Shown: one piece after another, positions 17,658-28,619 of the stretch
Position numbering within the stretch: position 1 is the first letter of the stretch
Layout of the letters: each line of letters begins with the position of its first letter
From: Acinetobacter vivianii
Lineage (GTDB): Bacteria > Pseudomonadota > Gammaproteobacteria > Pseudomonadales > Moraxellaceae
Assembly: GCF_014635885.1 (NCBI RefSeq)
Contig: NZ_BMDR01000001.1
Location: 372,001 to 436,000, forward strand
Length of the DNA stretch: 64,000 nucleotides
Direction of reading: 5' to 3'
Notes under the pieces: model-generated
The model's database searches: none
What the model was told of the DNA's origin: nothing
Seen by the model: only the letters and a program-made list of their open reading frames with translations
Translations under genes and position numbers: made by a program

Positions 17658-18428
17658 TTACACGCCTAGCGTGGCGCCGCCGTCAACGACAATTTCCTGC
17701 ATGGTAATTTGCGCAGCTTGATCTGAAAGTAGAAAGACCACCACATTGGCAATATCTTCAGGTTCTGCAAGTTTCTGAAGTGGAATCCCCGTCCTGTATT
17801 GGGAAAGATCACCATTGACCACCGCCGCGGGAGGCTGATCCGTTGTCCATAATTGTTTTTGCATGTGGGTCAAGGTTGAACCAGGTGACACGATATTCAC
17901 GCGGACATGATGTTGTGCTGTTTCTAATGCCAGATTGCGACAATAATGACTTAAAGCAGCCTTGCTCGTGGCATACATCCCCAGTTGTATACGTGGCATA
18001 CGGGCACTATTGGAACTGACCGTAACAATACTCCCCTGTTTTTTGGCACATAAATATTGGGCCACTTGCTGACTGATCGCAATCGGTGCGAGCAGATTCA
18101 CGGCGAATGTGCGTTGCCAATCCTCATTTTTTGCATCGAGCAACGAGGTCATGATTAAAATTCCTGCGGCATTTACCAGTCCAACAACGTTGTACTGCGC
18201 CAGAATTTCTTCAATCACTTTTTTTGTCTCGGCTTCGTCGGTGATATCCAATTGAATACCTTTCCATCGTGAAGCGAGTTCGGTTGTTAGGTTTTGGGTT
18301 ATTTCCCAGTGTTCGGGCTGTGCTTGCTGATCAAGGCCAATGACGGTAAAACCTTGCTGCAGTAATCGAGATGAAATTGCTGCACCAATGCCTCTGGCTG
18401 CTCCCGTTACAATGACGGTAGAGCTCAT
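17658..18428 (-). CDS. entA: 2,3-dihydro-2,3-dihydroxybenzoate dehydrogenase
   Basis: This short-chain dehydrogenase of 256 residues oxidises 2,3-dihydro-DHB to 2,3-DHB with NAD+. It has the N-terminal TGAARGIGAAI cofactor motif and NAAG. The catalytic Ser-Tyr-Lys set is seen as VSSNSAR and YATSKAAL. The C-terminal end is IVVDGGATLGV. I chose the ATG at 18428, with GGAG upstream, because the family starts there. The open frame continues 70 codons further upstream, but that stretch is Ile/Lys-rich and contains the Fur-box region. It is the first gene of the DHB operon and is divergent from fes. Confidence 0.95.
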   Translation of the reverse strand: MSSTVIVTGAARGIGAAISSRLLQQGFTVIGLDQQAQPEHWEITQNLTTELASRWKGIQLDITDEAETKKVIEEILAQYNVVGLVNAAGILIMTSLLDAKNEDWQRTFAVNLLAPIAISQQVAQYLCAKKQGSIVTVSSNSARMPRIQLGMYATSKAALSHYCRNLALETAQHHVRVNIVSPGSTLTHMQKQLWTTDQPPAAVVNGDLSQYRTGIPLQKLAEPEDIANVVVFLLSDQAAQITMQEIVVDGGATLGV

Positions 18429-18476
18429 ATGAATACTCCAAATTTGCGACCAATTTTTTGATCGCCGAACATAATT

Positions 18477-18495
18477 GCAAATAATTATCATTACA
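18477..18495 (-). promoter_or_regulatory. Fur-box-like palindrome before entA
   Basis: Read on the minus strand, the 19-bp window matches 14 of 19 Fur consensus positions, with the core GATAATTATT. It lies about 50 bp upstream of the entA start, where it could block that promoter. Confidence 0.65.
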
Positions 18496-18617
18496 ATCAA
18501 GCTGGCAATTTTCACTTTTTTATCAAATAAGAAAAAAATGGTTGTTTTTAAAGCTAATTTCTTTCTTAAATTATTGTTTTTTATCATTAAGCGAAATTGG
18601 TGTGTTTTTTTATTGAA

Positions 18618-18636
18618 TATAATGATAATTATTTTC
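18618..18636 (+). promoter_or_regulatory. Fur-box-like palindrome before fes (upstream copy)
   Basis: TATAATGATAATTATTTTC matches 16 of 19 Fur consensus positions by hand count. It lies about 65 bp upstream of the fes start codon, in the divergent entA-fes control region. Confidence 0.75.
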
Positions 18637-18640
18637 ATTT

Positions 18641-18659
18641 ACAAATGAGAATCATTCTA
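18641..18659 (+). promoter_or_regulatory. Fur-box-like palindrome before fes (downstream copy)
   Basis: The window contains GAGAATCATT and matches 13 of 19 consensus positions. It begins 4 bp after the previous site, so two Fur dimers could bind side by side. Confidence 0.6.
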
Positions 18660-18699
18660 TTATTGTTGGGCCGCTTTCTAGTCGATATATGGACTTAAG

Positions 18700-19893
18700 A
18701 TGAAGCCAAATTACTTTCCAATTCATCCAATATTCCAACAAAAAAACTTAGGTTCTGACATCTGGTGGAATTCAGTCGAACACATCGGTACCCCTCTTGT
18801 TATTGAAGATAACCAGCAGTTGCACTGTACTTTTTTATGGCGTCGTCAGTCAGAAACTGAATCGACCTATATTGATGTGTATTCGCAAAGCCCTTCCATT
18901 TATCAACAATGGAATGCATTCCAGCAGATTGAAAATACGGATATTTCCTTTTTTGAAATAACGCTGCCTCTAAATTGGTCTGGTAGTTATGTATTGGTGA
19001 CGACCCCTGATAGTGCGCCTGAAACGCCAGAGGCACAGCTTCGTCGCAAATGGTGGATCAACCAGCTCCAGCATTATGTACAGGTGGATCGCCTCAATCC
19101 TTACCCACCCTATCCTGCGCAAGTTTCGCGTTGGGTCAATCAATTGCATTTGGGGCAGCCACAAGATTCTCGGCAAGCAAACGTGTCTCCCGTTTATGAG
19201 TCGATTGAATGGCACAGCCAGCATCTGGCAACAAACTATCAAGTTGACTTCTACCAGACCGCGCCGCTGACACAGAACAGCCCATTGGTGATTCTTCTGG
19301 ATGGACAAGTCTGGAGTCGGCATCTACCGATTTTACAAGATATCCAGTCTCGTACCGATCAGGGCCAGATGGGTCCGGCAAGTTATGTATTCCTACACAG
19401 TATCAATAGTGAACAACGTTGTCTCGACTATGGTTGTCGTGACCTGTTTTCACAAGCCATTGTTGAAGAGCTGATTCCGTATATTCAGCAAAACTTCTCT
19501 TTATCCCCATCCACTCCCGTATTTTTATGCGGTCAAAGTCTAGGTGGTTTATGCGCTCTGCATTCACTTTTACTTTATCCCACCGCTTTTCAGGGTCTGA
19601 TTTTGCAATCAGGCTCGTACTGGTGGTCCGATTATTCAAACAGTGATTTCTTAAATGGTCATACACAACGCTTTTTAGAGGTGATCGAACACTATCTGCA
19701 ACCGATTCCCAACGAGACTCAAATCTTCATCCGTACTGGCGCTTATGAAACAGATATGCGTGAAGACAGCCAATTACTTTACGCGACCTTAAGTTCAGTA
19801 CGACCTACCCAGATTCACACCTTTGCAGGTGGCCATGACGCAATCAATTGGAAATATGATCTGGTTGACACGCTGCAAACCCTAATTTCTTAA
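18700..19893 (+). CDS. fes: Enterochelin-type siderophore esterase
   Basis: This 397-residue cytoplasmic esterase hydrolyses the ester backbone of imported ferric tri-catecholate siderophores so that iron can be reduced and released. An N-terminal Fes-specific domain (about 1-165) precedes the alpha/beta hydrolase esterase domain. The nucleophile elbow is CGQSLGGL with Ser280, and a C-terminal catalytic-type histidine lies in FAGGHDAINW. Its presence implies a serine-ester macrocycle as substrate, in line with the second NRPS module. It is the first gene of the plus-strand run fes-mbtH-NRPS-entS under two Fur-box-like sites. The ribosome site is weak. Confidence 0.9.
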   Translation: MKPNYFPIHPIFQQKNLGSDIWWNSVEHIGTPLVIEDNQQLHCTFLWRRQSETESTYIDVYSQSPSIYQQWNAFQQIENTDISFFEITLPLNWSGSYVLVTTPDSAPETPEAQLRRKWWINQLQHYVQVDRLNPYPPYPAQVSRWVNQLHLGQPQDSRQANVSPVYESIEWHSQHLATNYQVDFYQTAPLTQNSPLVILLDGQVWSRHLPILQDIQSRTDQGQMGPASYVFLHSINSEQRCLDYGCRDLFSQAIVEELIPYIQQNFSLSPSTPVFLCGQSLGGLCALHSLLLYPTAFQGLILQSGSYWWSDYSNSDFLNGHTQRFLEVIEHYLQPIPNETQIFIRTGAYETDMREDSQLLYATLSSVRPTQIHTFAGGHDAINWKYDLVDTLQTLIS

Positions 19894-19921
19894 AAAAACC
19901 TTGAATTTTCAAAGGAAAAAC

Positions 19922-20140
19922 ATGATGAGTACTTTACAAGAAAATTATATCAATCCATTTGATAACGAAAACCTATCCTTCTTCGTGCTTAAAAATATAA
20001 AAGGTGAATTCAGCTTATGGCCTGAGTTTCATACCTTACCTGCTGGTTGGGAGGTGCAATTAGGACCAACCACGCGTTCTGAGTGTATTGGCTATGTCGA
20101 GCAGCATTGGAAAGCAATTAATCCATTCCAAGTGACTTAA
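19922..20140 (+). CDS. ybdZ: MbtH-like protein
   Basis: This 72-residue MbtH-family chaperone binds and activates NRPS adenylation domains. The family signature is complete: [15 protein letters not shown] at the start, then [15 protein letters not shown] and the terminal EHWKAINPF. The three conserved tryptophans are present. I start at the ATG at 19922, preceded by AAAGGA. An upstream in-frame TTG is less likely. It sits 28 bp after fes and 13 bp before the NRPS gene it should serve, as in ent and dhb loci. Confidence 0.95.
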   Translation: MMSTLQENYINPFDNENLSFFVLKNIKGEFSLWPEFHTLPAGWEVQLGPTTRSECIGYVEQHWKAINPFQVT

Positions 20141-20153
20141 TGGAGTTATCGAT

Positions 20154-23100
20154 ATGAACCAAGCATTACATAATGAATTTATTCAGGAACCGACACAGCC
20201 TGTACGCTTAAATCTGCTTTCAACTCAACAAGGGATTTTCCTTGCAGATCATTTAAGTGCGATTGAAGACTTATATACCATTGCACATTGTCTGGAATTA
20301 CCAAAAACACTGGATCTGGCAACATTCAAGCGAGCCATTCAGCTGGGGTTGAGTGAAGCAGATACGGTCACGGCGCAGTATTCCTGCAATCCTGCGGAAC
20401 CATTCTTACAGCTCAAAAATCAGGTTGAAATTCCAATTGAAGAATTTGATTTTTGTCATCTTTCACCAGAGCAGGCACAAAAACGCTTGTGGGACTGGAT
20501 GCCGACCGACCGTCAATATGCCAAGTCATTAAAAAACAACGACAGCAATCTTTATCGTCAGGTGCTGTTTGTTTGCCACGATAAAGTGTATTGGTATCAA
20601 CGCTATCATCACATCATGCTAGATGGTTTTAGTATCATTAATCTGACCAAGCGCATTGTTGAGATTTACCAGCAGCTTCAAAAGGATGAACTGAAAGCCT
20701 CACCTTTTATTACCGTAAAAGATGTGATTGCAGAAAGACAAGCCTATGAGGCCAGTCCAAAGTATCAGGAAGATCAGGCTTTCTGGAAAAATTATTGCCA
20801 AGACCTTGCTTCACCAGTCACCTTAAGTACTCATCATCTTGCGGCAAAAACAACCGCCCGATTTATTAAACATCAGTTGCATTTCTCTCAAGGAATTCTT
20901 GCACAAATTCAGGCTTTGGCTTCGGCTGCCAAACTGGCTTTGCCTGACATGATGATGGCGTTGTCGCTACATTATCTTTATAAAATGACAGACAAGTCTG
21001 AACTGGTCATGGGCGTTCCATTCATGCGCCGTCTGGGTTCCAAAGCCATTCGTGCCTTATTACCTACAGTCAATGTTCTGCCTGTTCAATTTCAGGTAAA
21101 TCCGCAGCATAGCTGGATCAGTCTGGCGCAGCATGTTCAGGCGCAGTTGGCACAAATTCGCCCGCACCAAAAATATGATGCAGAACAGATTTTACGTGAC
21201 TTAAATTCGATTGATGCCCATGAGCGTATTTATGGCCCTATCCTGAATTATAAGGCGTTCGATCAGGATCTGGTGATTGATGATCAGGCTGTGAAAACCC
21301 ATCATATTTCCACGGGGCCAATCGATGATTTTGAATTTTCGTTTATCGTTCAAAATCAGGAATTGATGATTGAGCTACGAGCCGATGCAGCCCGCTATAC
21401 GCAAGATGAATTGTTAATGCATAGTCAGCGTTTGACTTTATTGCTTGAACAATGTCTTGCCCGACCTGAGCAAAGCTGTGCGCCATTTAGAATCACGACT
21501 ACCCCAGAACAGCATCTTCTTGCTCAAGCGGGTACGGGGCCACGAGTTACGCATCCTGAAAGTTATAACAATGTGCTGGATATTTTTTATGAACAGGCCA
21601 GCAAATATCCAGACCGAATTGCGATTCTGAGCGGTGAACGCGAATCATTGTATCAGCTCACTTTTGCTGAATTAAAAGCACAGATCAACCAGTTTACCCG
21701 TTTCTTACAAGCTCACGGCGCCACGAGAAATACCGTGATTGCGGGTGCGATTCCGCGCTCAGCAGAATCTGTGGTGATGATGTTATCCGTACTGAATTCG
21801 GGTGCAAGTTTCTTACCGCTGGATCTCGACTATCCCGTTGATCGTATGCAAATGATGTGTGAGGATGCGACCCCCCTCTTCGTTTTAACCACACAGGCAC
21901 TCTCAAATCAGTTGCCACAAGCTTTGCAGCAAATTCATTTGGATGATGAGGCTGTTCGAGCGAAAATTCGTGCGCAGGATGCAGCAGATATTCCGGCAGA
22001 GCAGCGACGTTTTGATTTTCAGGATGTGGCCTATGTCATTTTTACGTCAGGAAGTACAGGACGACCTAAAGGTGTAATGAACACTCACGGTTCTTTGCTC
22101 AATCTGATTCTTGTACATCAACATACGATCTATTTCCCTGTGCTGGAAGCGGTACAACAACGTTTCCCTGATCGACCACTCAGAGCGGCTCATACGCATT
22201 CGTTCTCATTCGATTCTTCATGGTTACAGGTCTTCTGGTTAATTTGGGGCCAAGAGCTACATATTTTTGATGAGAATATGCGCCGTGATGCGTATGGGCT
22301 GGTACAGGAAATCCAACAACGTCAAATTGATACGCTTGATTTACCGCCATCTTTCTGTGCCCAGATGATCAGCAATGGATTATTTGAGCAAGGCCAGCAT
22401 CATCCAAGCCTGATTTTGATTGGTGGTGAAGCTGCGCCATTGGCCTTATGGCAACAATTGAATGCACAGCCTGATTTATTTGCGCATAACTTATATGGGC
22501 CAACCGAATATACGGTTGATACTTTCCGTGCAGAGTTAAAATTGACGGAACGCCCTGTGATTGCCAATCCGATTGGCAATACCCAAGCTTATGTGCTGGA
22601 TCAGAATCTGCAACGCTGCCCAATTGGTGTCATTGGTGAGTTATATATTTCAGGTTTTGGTATTGCCAATGGTTATCTGGGACGAGCGGATTTAAGTTCA
22701 ACCCGTTTTATTGCCAATCCATTTGAACACGGACAGCGTATGTACCGTACGGGTGATCTGGTGCGGTGGAATATGGCAGGTAAACTTGAATTTATGGGAC
22801 GTTGCGACGATCAGATCAAGATTCGTGGTTATCGTGTCGAAATTGGTGAAGTCGAAAATGCCCTTTCAGTACTGCCAAATATTGAAAGTGTGGTGGTGAT
22901 TGCGGAACCGATCAATAATAGCCACCGTCTTTTGGGCTATTGTGTGGTGAAAGAGATTCAACTCGATGAAGCAAAAAGCGAGAAACTCAGCCAGCATTAC
23001 CTTAGTTTATTACGTCAAAACCTGCCTGATTATATGGTGCCCTCAGCCTTGACTGTAATGCAGGAGTTCCCGCGTAATGTCAGTGGTAAAGTCGATAAAA

Positions 23101-26100
23101 AGGCGCTGCCAAGACCGCAAATCCGTACTCAAAGTCGTGCCGCCCAAACACCAGAACAACATTTGCTGTGTCAGATTGCGGCTACTGTTTTAAAGCTTGA
23201 GCAGATCGGCATTGACGATGATTTCTTTATGACGGGTGGCGACAGTATTTCTGCCATCATGTTATGTACCCAATTGCGTCAACATGGCTATGGTTTAAAA
23301 CCGAGTGATGTCTTCCAGCTCAAAACCATTGCAACTATGGCCACTCAACTGGAAGTACTGGATCCTAGAGATATTGATTACACCATGCAGTCGGTTTTTG
23401 ATGATCAAATCATTCAGAAGGTGCAAGCAGAATATGGACAGGATTCGATTGTTTTACCGCTATTGCCGCTACATAAAGGCATGTTGTTCCATGCGCAGCT
23501 TGAACAGCAACAGGCTAGCTATAATGCCTTTACTCGCCTGAGTCTCACAGGTGAGATTGATCTGATCCAGTTACAACAGGCATTGACTAATGTATTAAGA
23601 AAACACCCGCAACTGGCAGGCTGTTTTGATAGTACATTGCATGATGAACCAATCTTTGTCTATACGCCGAATCCAACTCGAATCTGGCCTGTAGATGTAT
23701 ATAGCAGTACCCCTGAGACCCTAGAAAAATGCATTGCAGATGTGCTTAAGCAACCGATGCAGTTGCATCAGGCGTATGGACTGATTCGTGCTGTGTTGAT
23801 CCAGACTTCATCTCAACAATCTGAATTGATTTTGATGGTGCATCATTTGTTGACAGACGGTTGGTCTACCCCGCTGTTTATGCAAGATTTCATTCAAGCT
23901 TATCAGAACCCCGAGCAAAGCCTCACAGTTGCCAAACATGCCTATGCCGATGTCATTCTGCAACTGGTACAGCAAGACCATACTCGTTCTAAACAGATCT
24001 GGCAGCAGGATTTGGCCGATGCTCAAGCTTTAGTTTTATTTGAACATGCCAAGAAACAAAACGTACAGGAAACCCAACATCGCTTAAATGCAAAATTGAG
24101 TGCAGCGCTTCAACATAAGCTGCGTCAAACGGGCATTACCTTAAATGTATTTATGCAAATGATCTGGGCAATGTGCTTACAGAGCTATGCGCATCGTGAA
24201 GATATCCTGTTTGGTACACCTGTTGCGGGGCGTTCTGCTCCCGTGAACGGTATCGAGCAGCAAATTGGTCTATTCCTGAATACCATTCCTGTACGTGTCC
24301 AACTACAGATGCAGCAGAATTTATGGCAGCAATTGCATCATCTGCAACAATTGCATATTCGTCATTTGGAACATGATGGTTTAGGACTGAATGAAATACA
24401 GCAGCAATTGGGTCAAGGCAGCTTATTTGACAGTCTATTAGTGGTTGAGAATTATCCTGACCATCAATATCTGCAACAACACTTAGGTTCAGCAAAAATT
24501 GAAAAGCTGACCAATCGTGGCTATAGCCATTATCCTCTGGCCTTGCTGGTGATTCCTGATCAGGAAATTGAGTTATTACTGGAACAACGTGGTGTGATTG
24601 CACAGCCAGCGCAATTCTTGCAACGTATTGAACAATTGATTCAGACCGCATTGGAACAACCTGAAACTGCATTGCAGCATTATCCATTGCAATTACCTGT
24701 TGAACAGCAATTGATTGAGCAGATCAATCAAACTACACATGATGTTCCGTATACAACCTTGCAGCAATTGTTGCGTACACAGGCATTGCGCCATCTAGAA
24801 GCCATTGCGCTGGTGGATGAAGAACATCAGCTCAGCTTTGCGCAAGTACGTCTGCAAGTTTGTACACTGGCGAAACGATTACAGCAATCCGGTGTTCAGG
24901 CTGGTGATATTGTCGCAATCGCTTTACCTCGTTCAGTCAAACTGAGTATTGCGATTCTGGCTGTGATTGAAGCGGGTGCAGCCTATTTGCCGATCGATAT
25001 TCAGCATCCGACAGAACGTATCAAGTATATGTTGCAAGATGCCAAGCCGCGACTAACCCTTACCGCAGCAGACTTATTAACAGATATCGATACACCGAAA
25101 CTGAATTTTGAAAGCTTATTTGATGTAGCCGATACCGCACTGACCAATTATAGAATTACATTGGTGAGTCCACAGCAGCCTGCCTATATTATTTATACCT
25201 CGGGTACCACAGGTCAGCCCAAAGGTGTGATAGTGTCTCATCAGGCAATTGTGAATCGTATTTTATGGATGCAGCACCAGTACCCACTGGATATCAATGA
25301 CAGCATCTTGCAAAAAACACCATGCAGTTTTGATGTTTCCGTGTGGGAGTTTTTCTGGTCTTATCTGGTGGGTGCACGTCTAGTGATGGCACCTGTAGAT
25401 GCGCATCGTGATCCAATGGCTTTGCTGGATATTATTCAGCAGAAGAATATCACGACTTTGCATTTTGTCCCTTCCATGCTGTCTGTATTTGATGAAGCGG
25501 TCACTGCATTTTTAACGGATGAGCAACGTAAGGCACTGCCATTAAAACGTGTGTTCTGTAGTGGTGAAGCATTGCCGACTGCAATGGCGCAGGCCTTTAA
25601 TCAACATTTCAGTGCTGAATTACATAATCTATATGGCCCAACAGAAGCAGCCGTGGATGTGAGTTATATGGATGCGCAACAGGCCCAGTTCACATCTGAA
25701 AATAGTATTGCGATTGGCTATCCAGTCTGGAATACCCAACTCTATATTCTGGATCAATATTTACGCCCGCTCCCGATCGGTGCTGAAGGTGAACTGTATT
25801 TGGCTGGTGATCAGCTGGCGCTGGGATACTTGCAACGTGCGGATCTAACGGCGACACGTTTTGTGGCGAATCCATTTCAGGCTGGACAACGGATGTACCG
25901 TACAGGTGATATTGCCCGCTGGAATATAGATGGCAGTATTCAATATGTGGGCCGTGCAGATGATCAGCTTAAAATCCGTGGACAACGTATTGAATTAGGT
26001 GAAATCGAACAGCAATTACGTCTGGTCAGTCAAATTGATGAAGTTGTGGTTCAACCAATGTCTGTTTCAGAAGATCAAAATGCGACTGATCTACAACTGG

Positions 26101-27317
26101 TTGCTTATCTAAAAACCACACAAAGTGTTGATGCTGGCAGTTTGAAGAAACGTTTAGCGAAACACTTGCCGACTTATATGATTCCAAGCCATTTCATTGC
26201 GCTTGAGACTTTGCCTTTAAGCCATAACGGTAAATTAGACCGTAAAGCATTGCCACGCCCGCAATTGAATCACTCTTCACAGCAGCGATTTGCTTCAAGT
26301 GAAACCGAATTAAAACTGGAACAGATTTTCCAGAATATCTTGGGATTAACGCGTCGTATCCATGTCGAGGAAGATTTCTTTGCGCTTGGAGGTCATTCGA
26401 TTCTTGCCATGAAACTGGCGATTGAAATTAAAAAGACTTTTGAGCGAAGTCTGGCGGTGAATCAAATCATGACGGGTGCCAATATTGAAAAACTGGCGGA
26501 GCAAGTGCAACTACAAAATCTAATGAATCAGGCCAAAGATGAAGCTGGTTTTGACACAACTTTCATGATCCGTGAGGCAAAAACCAAACCTGTGTTCTGT
26601 ATTTATCCAGGTTCTGGTCTGGCTTGGCAATATAGCGTGCTCAACCGTTATTTACATCCCGATATTAGCCTGATTGGTTTGCAATCCCCTCGTCCAAATG
26701 GCGCGCTGGTTTATAGCCAGAGCATGGATGAGCTGATTGATCATCAATTAAAACAGATACTGGACATACAGCCGGAAGGCCCATTTACCTTCTTGGGATA
26801 TTCTCTGGGTGGAACGATTGCCTATGGCCTTGCAGATCGTTTGCAACGTTTAGGTCATGAGGTTGCTTTTGTGGGCTTGTTAGACACCTATCCTGCGGAA
26901 ATTCATGAATGGAACATGCAAAATGCCGCGGTTGTAACCGAAGAAGCAGAACAGGAACAAATTCAGTTCTTTAATCAGGTTTTAGATGGTGCTGATGAAG
27001 CGCTGAATGAAGAAAAAGACAGTTTGCAGGAATACATTTTTGCGAATTATCGAGATGCCGTGCGTCTGTTGAGCCAACATACAACCACTGCTTACGCGGG
27101 CAAGATCCATGTTTTTGTGGCTGAGCAATCACTCCCTGCCTATATCCAGCCCCAACAAAACTGGCAACCTCTTGTGAATGAGCTGGAAATTATCCATTTG
27201 CCAGAAGCCAGTCACGAAACCTTATTATCGCCTGAACAATTGACCACATTAGGGCCATTGTTAAATGACTATCTCAGTCAAGTCTATCAATTAAAGGATT
27301 CAAAGCATGAAGCTTAA
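20154..27317 (+). CDS. Two-module siderophore NRPS (C-A-T-C-A-T-TE), DHB-X-Ser type
   Basis: This 2387-residue synthetase has the order C1 (about 15-450; YHHIMLDG near 150), A1 (about 475-990; [10 protein letters not shown] near 628), T1 (GGDSIS, Ser1031) and C2 (about 1110-1530; HHLLTDG near 1230). These are followed by A2 (about 1550-2040; [10 protein letters not shown] near 1680), T2 (GGHSIL, Ser2082) and TE (GYSLGG near 2217). There is no epimerase. My hand-aligned A2 code is DVWHFSLVDK, identical to the serine code of EntF. A1 reads DSLDLGLVDK. The acidic residue at position 278 suggests a basic residue (Lys, Orn or Arg), but this is tentative. The architecture and length match DhbF of bacillibactin, though the codes do not. 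The TE should oligomerise and cyclise (DHB-X-Ser) units. Confidence 0.93.
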   Translation: MNQALHNEFIQEPTQPVRLNLLSTQQGIFLADHLSAIEDLYTIAHCLELPKTLDLATFKRAIQLGLSEADTVTAQYSCNPAEPFLQLKNQVEIPIEEFDFCHLSPEQAQKRLWDWMPTDRQYAKSLKNNDSNLYRQVLFVCHDKVYWYQRYHHIMLDGFSIINLTKRIVEIYQQLQKDELKASPFITVKDVIAERQAYEASPKYQEDQAFWKNYCQDLASPVTLSTHHLAAKTTARFIKHQLHFSQGILAQIQALASAAKLALPDMMMALSLHYLYKMTDKSELVMGVPFMRRLGSKAIRALLPTVNVLPVQFQVNPQHSWISLAQHVQAQLAQIRPHQKYDAEQILRDLNSIDAHERIYGPILNYKAFDQDLVIDDQAVKTHHISTGPIDDFEFSFIVQNQELMIELRADAARYTQDELLMHSQRLTLLLEQCLARPEQSCAPFRITTTPEQHLLAQAGTGPRVTHPESYNNVLDIFYEQASKYPDRIAILSGERESLYQLTFAELKAQINQFTRFLQAHGATRNTVIAGAIPRSAESVVMMLSVLNSGASFLPLDLDYPVDRMQMMCEDATPLFVLTTQALSNQLPQALQQIHLDDEAVRAKIRAQDAADIPAEQRRFDFQDVAYVIFTSGSTGRPKGVMNTHGSLLNLILVHQHTIYFPVLEAVQQRFPDRPLRAAHTHSFSFDSSWLQVFWLIWGQELHIFDENMRRDAYGLVQEIQQRQIDTLDLPPSFCAQMISNGLFEQGQHHPSLILIGGEAAPLALWQQLNAQPDLFAHNLYGPTEYTVDTFRAELKLTERPVIANPIGNTQAYVLDQNLQRCPIGVIGELYISGFGIANGYLGRADLSSTRFIANPFEHGQRMYRTGDLVRWNMAGKLEFMGRCDDQIKIRGYRVEIGEVENALSVLPNIESVVVIAEPINNSHRLLGYCVVKEIQLDEAKSEKLSQHYLSLLRQNLPDYMVPSALTVMQEFPRNVSGKVDKKALPRPQIRTQSRAAQTPEQHLLCQIAATVLKLEQIGIDDDFFMTGGDSISAIMLCTQLRQHGYGLKPSDVFQLKTIATMATQLEVLDPRDIDYTMQSVFDDQIIQKVQAEYGQDSIVLPLLPLHKGMLFHAQLEQQQASYNAFTRLSLTGEIDLIQLQQALTNVLRKHPQLAGCFDSTLHDEPIFVYTPNPTRIWPVDVYSSTPETLEKCIADVLKQPMQLHQAYGLIRAVLIQTSSQQSELILMVHHLLTDGWSTPLFMQDFIQAYQNPEQSLTVAKHAYADVILQLVQQDHTRSKQIWQQDLADAQALVLFEHAKKQNVQETQHRLNAKLSAALQHKLRQTGITLNVFMQMIWAMCLQSYAHREDILFGTPVAGRSAPVNGIEQQIGLFLNTIPVRVQLQMQQNLWQQLHHLQQLHIRHLEHDGLGLNEIQQQLGQGSLFDSLLVVENYPDHQYLQQHLGSAKIEKLTNRGYSHYPLALLVIPDQEIELLLEQRGVIAQPAQFLQRIEQLIQTALEQPETALQHYPLQLPVEQQLIEQINQTTHDVPYTTLQQLLRTQALRHLEAIALVDEEHQLSFAQVRLQVCTLAKRLQQSGVQAGDIVAIALPRSVKLSIAILAVIEAGAAYLPIDIQHPTERIKYMLQDAKPRLTLTAADLLTDIDTPKLNFESLFDVADTALTNYRITLVSPQQPAYIIYTSGTTGQPKGVIVSHQAIVNRILWMQHQYPLDINDSILQKTPCSFDVSVWEFFWSYLVGARLVMAPVDAHRDPMALLDIIQQKNITTLHFVPSMLSVFDEAVTAFLTDEQRKALPLKRVFCSGEALPTAMAQAFNQHFSAELHNLYGPTEAAVDVSYMDAQQAQFTSENSIAIGYPVWNTQLYILDQYLRPLPIGAEGELYLAGDQLALGYLQRADLTATRFVANPFQAGQRMYRTGDIARWNIDGSIQYVGRADDQLKIRGQRIELGEIEQQLRLVSQIDEVVVQPMSVSEDQNATDLQLVAYLKTTQSVDAGSLKKRLAKHLPTYMIPSHFIALETLPLSHNGKLDRKALPRPQLNHSSQQRFASSETELKLEQIFQNILGLTRRIHVEEDFFALGGHSILAMKLAIEIKKTFERSLAVNQIMTGANIEKLAEQVQLQNLMNQAKDEAGFDTTFMIREAKTKPVFCIYPGSGLAWQYSVLNRYLHPDISLIGLQSPRPNGALVYSQSMDELIDHQLKQILDIQPEGPFTFLGYSLGGTIAYGLADRLQRLGHEVAFVGLLDTYPAEIHEWNMQNAAVVTEEAEQEQIQFFNQVLDGADEALNEEKDSLQEYIFANYRDAVRLLSQHTTTAYAGKIHVFVAEQSLPAYIQPQQNWQPLVNELEIIHLPEASHETLLSPEQLTTLGPLLNDYLSQVYQLKDSKHEA

Positions 27318-28557
27318 AAATATCTTGACTGACTTTAGTCTGCTTAAAGTGAATACACATTTCCGAAATGTTTTTATTGCCCGAACCGTTTCGCTGCTGA
27401 CGATTGGGATGTTAATTGTTGCGATTCCACAACAAGTCTATCAAATGACGCAGGATGTCTTTCAGGTTGCAATTGTGACTGCTTTTGAAGGCATTGCCAT
27501 GTTTATCGGTTTGCTGTTGGGTGGTGTACTTTCGGATCGCTATGATCGTAAAAAACTGATTCTATTTGCCCGTTTGGTTTGTGGTTTTGGGTTTATGGGC
27601 TTGGCGGTGAATGCCATGCTCGATACACCTTCGCTTTATGCACTTTATTTTTTAAGTGCGTGGGATGGCTTTTTCGGCGCTTTAGGTGTCACGGCAATGA
27701 TGGCGATTATGCCGATCATTGTTGGGCGTGAAAACATTGTGCAAGCGCGTGCCATCAGTATGGTTTCGGTACGTCTGGCGACAGTAATTTCACCTGCGAT
27801 TGGTGGAATTGTGATTGCCGCGAGCAGTGTTGCTTGGGCTTACTGGATTGCGACGATTGGTACCTTGTTTACGGTGTTGTTATTACTTGGCCTACCTGTA
27901 TTAAAACCACAAACCGAAAGTGAAGATGAGCATCCGGTCCAGCAATTATTACAAGGTTTCAAATTCGTTTTCCAGAATAAAGTGGTGGGTAGCACCATTC
28001 TGATTGGTACGATTCTAGGCTTCACTAGCGCCATTCGTATTCTTTTCCCACAGATCGTTGACCAACAATTTGCAGGAGGTGCATTTGAATTGGGCTTGAT
28101 GTACTCCGCAGTGCCATTAGGTGCAACTTTGGGTGCACTATTAAGTGGCTGGACTGCCAGTTTAACCCGACCGGGTACAGTGATGATCTATGCCAGTCTT
28201 GCCGTTTTTGCCTGTATGTTTTTGATTGGCTTGTCGCCGTGGTTGCTGTTGACCTTGGTGATCTTAAGTGTGTTCGGCTATCTTTCAGCAATCGCCAACC
28301 TGTTGCAATACAGCATCGTACAAGGTCATACGCCTGATGAATATTTAGGTCGTATCAATGCCATCTGGTTGGCTCAGGATGCATCTTCTGACTCGATTGC
28401 CACCACAATTCTGGGTGCACTGACACGCTTCCTGCCTATCTCAAGCAGTATTTTTATCTTCAGTGGCTTGAGCTTTGCACTTGGGCTGGGTTTTTTGATG
28501 AGTGCTGAAAAGATCAGAGACGCAAGTTTTAATGATCCTGATCTGCAACAAAGTTAG
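27307..28557 (+). CDS. entS: MFS siderophore exporter, EntS-like
   Basis: This 416-residue major facilitator has about twelve membrane helices. It carries the family A-motif [12 protein letters not shown] near residue 75 and an EntS-like start ([22 protein letters not shown]). EntS moves newly made catecholate siderophore across the inner membrane. The gene overlaps the end of the NRPS gene by 11 bp, so translation is likely coupled. It is the last gene of the plus-strand operon and is followed by a strong terminator. Together with the RND protein at 10511, it gives the locus two candidate export steps. Confidence 0.9.
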   Translation: MKLKNILTDFSLLKVNTHFRNVFIARTVSLLTIGMLIVAIPQQVYQMTQDVFQVAIVTAFEGIAMFIGLLLGGVLSDRYDRKKLILFARLVCGFGFMGLAVNAMLDTPSLYALYFLSAWDGFFGALGVTAMMAIMPIIVGRENIVQARAISMVSVRLATVISPAIGGIVIAASSVAWAYWIATIGTLFTVLLLLGLPVLKPQTESEDEHPVQQLLQGFKFVFQNKVVGSTILIGTILGFTSAIRILFPQIVDQQFAGGAFELGLMYSAVPLGATLGALLSGWTASLTRPGTVMIYASLAVFACMFLIGLSPWLLLTLVILSVFGYLSAIANLLQYSIVQGHTPDEYLGRINAIWLAQDASSDSIATTILGALTRFLPISSSIFIFSGLSFALGLGFLMSAEKIRDASFNDPDLQQS

Positions 28558-28569
28558 AATTTTCTCATG

Positions 28570-28604
28570 CAGATAGATGGCGACTTTGCCATCTATCTGT
28601 TTTA
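28570..28604. terminator. Terminator between entS and the PPTase gene
   Basis: A 12-bp perfect stem (28570-28581 with 28588-28599, loop of 6) is followed by TTTTA on the plus strand. It separates two convergent genes. Confidence 0.85.
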
Positions 28605-28619
28605 TCCATATCTAAGAAA

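Noticed and set aside
18429..18638. A 70-codon N-terminal extension of entA
   Set aside because: It is Lys/Ile-rich, contains a Fur-box-like region, and the family and ribosome site support the ATG at 18428.
24151..24687. A 178-codon open frame antisense to the NRPS gene
   Set aside because: It is a shadow of the NRPS coding strand with no independent start signal or family features.
20154..27317. Assignment as enterobactin EntF or bacillibactin DhbF
   Set aside because: EntF has one module. DhbF uses Gly and Thr codes. The A1 code here matches neither, and A2 is a serine code.
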